From contig JAFGBI010000319.1 of NCBI GenBank assembly GCA_016933275.1, positions 1 through 35,439 of the forward strand: a stretch of DNA of 35,439 bases. The letters run 5' to 3'. Made by a program: the position numbers and the translations under genes. Position 1 is the first letter of the stretch. Each line of letters begins with the position of its first letter. Shown piece by piece: positions 33,623 to 35,439 of the stretch. The notes under the pieces were generated by a model, which searched no databases, was not told the origin of the DNA, and saw nothing but the letters and a program-made list of their open reading frames with translations. The DNA is from Polyangiaceae bacterium. Its GTDB lineage: Bacteria > Myxococcota_A > Polyangia > Polyangiales > Polyangiaceae.

Positions 33623-34699
33623 TCAATCGGGGACATCCCCCACGACGGTGCCGAACACCCCGAGCCCCTCGCAGGACCGCCGAAGCGTCGCGTAATCCTG
33701 GGTGCGGTTGAACCGCTCCAGCACCTCGACCAAGGGGCCGTCCTCCCGACGGAGGAACGACCCACCGGACACGGCGAGACCTTCGTCATTGAGCCCCACG
33801 AAGATCGAGAGCGCCTTGCCAGCACCGTGCAGCACCGCGCGCGCGACGTCCGTGAGCCGGGGCGGCGTGTAGTCGCCGGCGAGGAACGCAGCCTCGAGCG
33901 GGGTGCCGTGCGCGACGTAGGTGGGGTTGAGGTGGAGGTTCATGGCGACGCCCGACCGCCTTGCCACCCCGTCGAGGTAGTCGATGCCCGCGCAGACGTC
34001 GGTGACGGCAGCGGCGTCCGACAGGGTCGCGACGGGCTTCTGCATGAAGTAGCACTTGAGGCGAAAGTGCGGGTGCCGGATCCGCTCGACCAGGGCCTCG
34101 AAAGTGCGCAGGCTGAGCCCCTTCAGGAAGACCTTGTTGCGGATCCCGTCGTCGAACGCCTCAAACCCGACGGCAAGCTCGATCTCGGCGGGAACAGGGC
34201 GCTCGCGCATGGCGCGGGCGAGGAACTCGAGCTCCTCCACGTCCACGTACTCCGGACGCGACTCCAGGCTCAGCACGCGCATCGCCGGCAGCTCGAGGTT
34301 GAGCCGAGCGACGAGGTACATGAGGGCGGTGGTCGGGAACGTGACCTCGTCGAGCACCGAGCCGTTGTTGCTGACGATCACCTTCGCGATCGCCGCCTTC
34401 TTGGCGCACACCGCCGGATCGTCGAGCACATGATCGACCTGACGCGCCAGCGCGGGAAACCCCACGGGGCCCGAGGCAGAGACGCTCGGGAGGTTGCAGC
34501 CGCTGCAGGCGGACCATCGACAGGCCTGCGTGTAGAACACGATGAACAGCACCAAGCCGTCGGTCGATCCCTGGAACCAGCGATCGGCGGGGAGGTGCGG
34601 ATCGTGTTCGTCGTCGAAGGTGTAGGTCTTCTGGGCGGCGTCCGTGGCCGCCCGGATCTGCAGCGCAATCCGACGAGCGGTGTCTGGCGGTTGCTCCAT
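33623..34699 (-). CDS. RaSEA-like radical SAM protein
   Basis: 358 residues from ATG at 34699. The radical SAM cluster motif is C60RWSAC65SGC68, a Cx4Cx2C spacing, preceded by LFIVFYTQ. The pattern FYTxxCRW..C..C, then LSLESRPEYVDVEELEFL, IELAVGFEAFDDGIRNKVFL and NLHLNPTYVAHGTPLE, resembles the archaeosine-type (RaSEA / MiaB-like TIGR01210) radical SAM family. In archaea RaSEA acts in tRNA archaeosine formation. Bacterial relatives are uncharacterised. It lies 71 bases upstream of the ABC binding protein on the same strand. Confidence 0.78.
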   Translation of the reverse strand: MEQPPDTARRIALQIRAATDAAQKTYTFDDEHDPHLPADRWFQGSTDGLVLFIVFYTQACRWSACSGCNLPSVSASGPVGFPALARQVDHVLDDPAVCAKKAAIAKVIVSNNGSVLDEVTFPTTALMYLVARLNLELPAMRVLSLESRPEYVDVEELEFLARAMRERPVPAEIELAVGFEAFDDGIRNKVFLKGLSLRTFEALVERIRHPHFRLKCYFMQKPVATLSDAAAVTDVCAGIDYLDGVARRSGVAMNLHLNPTYVAHGTPLEAAFLAGDYTPPRLTDVARAVLHGAGKALSIFVGLNDEGLAVSGGSFLRREDGPLVEVLERFNRTQDYATLRRSCEGLGVFGTVVGDVPD

Positions 34700-34729
34700 G
34701 GCCTTCGCGAGCTTACCTGATCGAGCCCG

Positions 34730-34834
34730 CTACTCCCCTTGCTCGGACGTTCGTAGCTGGAAGACCAGGCGACAGCTCGCCGGGCAGTCCGCGCCCCCGA
34801 CGTATTCGTTCATCTCTACTGCTCGCTTTCCCAT
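34730..34834 (-). CDS. Possible 34-residue small protein upstream of the radical SAM gene
   Basis: An ATG at 34834 follows GCGGAGCTGTC and gives a 34-residue frame with two cysteines (GGADCPASCRLVFQLRTSEQ) ending 30 bases before the radical SAM start. It stays in frame with an open shadow from repeat module C, so it may be chance. If real it would be cotranscribed with the radical SAM gene, an arrangement seen for RiPP precursors, though RaSEA-like enzymes are not known to act on peptides. I offer it as a candidate only. Confidence 0.25.
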   Translation of the reverse strand: MGKRAVEMNEYVGGADCPASCRLVFQLRTSEQGE

Positions 34835-35003
34835 GACAGCTCCGCGGGGCGAAAAGGCAATGCCACGGGGCCGAGGGACCCCACTTTGCGCAACGTGCAG
34901 CGCAATCGCAAGGGGACGTCCTCGGCAGGCGACACGACCCGCCTCACCGGCTCCTCGCGGGCGCGCGAACCGCGGTCCCCGACCCGCCAGCCGCTGGAAG
35001 ACT

Positions 35004-35128
35004 CGAATCGGCCCCTGGAGCACCGATCGGGTTGCCGACGGCAACGGCAGCGCTGGAGACCCGTCCGTGCGAGGCGAGGACGGGCTTCCAGCGCTGCCTC
35101 TGGAGAGATCCGCTGCCGGTTCGGTGCT
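35004..35128 (+). repeat. Module A of the composite repeat (copy 2), nested hairpins
   Basis: Same layout as 19420-19542. Outer stem AGCACCGA (35019-35026) with TCGGTGCT (35121-35128). Inner stem GGCAGCGCTGGA (35046-35057) with TCCAGCGCTGCC (35087-35098), perfect over 12 bp. Tip stem CCCGTCC (35060-35066) with GGACGGG (35078-35084) and an 11-base loop GTGCGAGGCGA. A perfect hairpin GTTGCC/GGCAAC occupies 35031-35045. Confidence 0.9.
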
Positions 35129-35311
<183 letters not shown>

Positions 35312-35318
35312 GTTAGGT

Positions 35319-35356
35319 TGTTGATTCGACGCAGCAATCAACCTGACTGCTGCTCT
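35319..35356 (+). repeat. Module B of the composite repeat (copy 2)
   Basis: Perfect 7-bp stem GTTGATT (35320-35326) / AATCAAC (35336-35342) with loop CGACGCAGC, then CTGACTGCTGCTC. Matches 19549-19587, with the stem conserved and the loop varying. Confidence 0.88.
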
Positions 35357-35390
35357 AGTCCTCGATCCAGCGAGCTGCTGACCGTTTTCT

Positions 35391-35411
35391 GGGACTTTTT
35401 CTGAAAGTCCC
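35391..35411. other. Perfect 8-bp hairpin near the right edge
   Basis: GGGACTTT (35391-35398) pairs with AAAGTCCC (35404-35411) around a 5-base loop, and a second small hairpin GGTT/AACC follows at 35423-35434. The last 65 bases are clearly richer in A and T than the rest of the window. It lacks a clean T-run, so a terminator is not assured. It may belong to a neighbouring element cut off by the window edge. Confidence 0.5.
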
Positions 35412-35439
35412 GGTGTTTCTGGGGTTGTGAAACCTCAAC

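Noticed and set aside
35391..35411. Rho-independent terminator
   Set aside because: Good stem, but no T-run of the usual kind follows on either strand, and no gene is seen ending next to it.

Overview
The window is about 35 kb of very GC-rich DNA. It looks like a myxobacterium-like (Myxococcota / former Deltaproteobacteria) chromosome or metagenome contig. I infer this from high third-position GC, surface lipoproteins with Cys-rich CxxDxDC-type repeats or Gly/Thr-rich linkers, a large glycosidase lipoprotein, TPR/beta-propeller proteins and a long Uma2-coiled-coil fusion. No rRNA, tRNA, transposase, integrase or CRISPR array was recognised.

Left third (1-12,500): a Cys-rich repeat lipoprotein running off the left edge; a divergent anchored protein with a CxxCH site, propeller repeats and TPRs; a fragment resembling the C-terminus of an HtpX/M48 protease; a Rid-family protein; a three-module Gly-rich lipoprotein; a class I methyltransferase; an SGNH-like lipoprotein; an SDR; and a fusion of two alpha/beta hydrolases resembling the exosortase-associated pair. 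Middle (12,500-22,000): a Wzx-like flippase, a B12-type radical SAM enzyme and a YkgJ Cys-cluster protein on the minus strand, then a clan-A glycosidase lipoprotein, an M28 peptidase and a cytidylate-kinase-like protein.

Right third (22,200-34,700) is the most interesting part. A tight plus-strand run encodes a small helical protein, a PspA/IM30 protein, a membrane-anchored solute-binding/OmpA fusion, a two-TM helical protein, a Ycf46-like AAA+ ATPase and a TerB-like protein. Next comes a Uma2 nuclease-fold protein with a coiled-coil tail of about 350 residues. Facing it is a complete NitT/TauT-type ABC importer (binding protein, permease, ATPase) whose binding protein resembles the one fused to OmpA. 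I read the plus-strand genes as a candidate envelope-stress module in which a substrate sensor anchored to peptidoglycan is coupled to PspA and an AAA+ ATPase, possibly sharing a ligand with the ABC importer. A RaSEA-like radical SAM gene sits directly upstream of the importer.

A modular, strongly palindromic intergenic repeat (modules A, B and C) occurs near 6.2 kb (C only), 19.4-19.6 kb (A-B) and 35.0-35.36 kb (A-C-B). Its nested hairpins show at least one compensatory base-pair change. In one place it supplies the sequence immediately upstream of a protein that lacks an obvious start codon.
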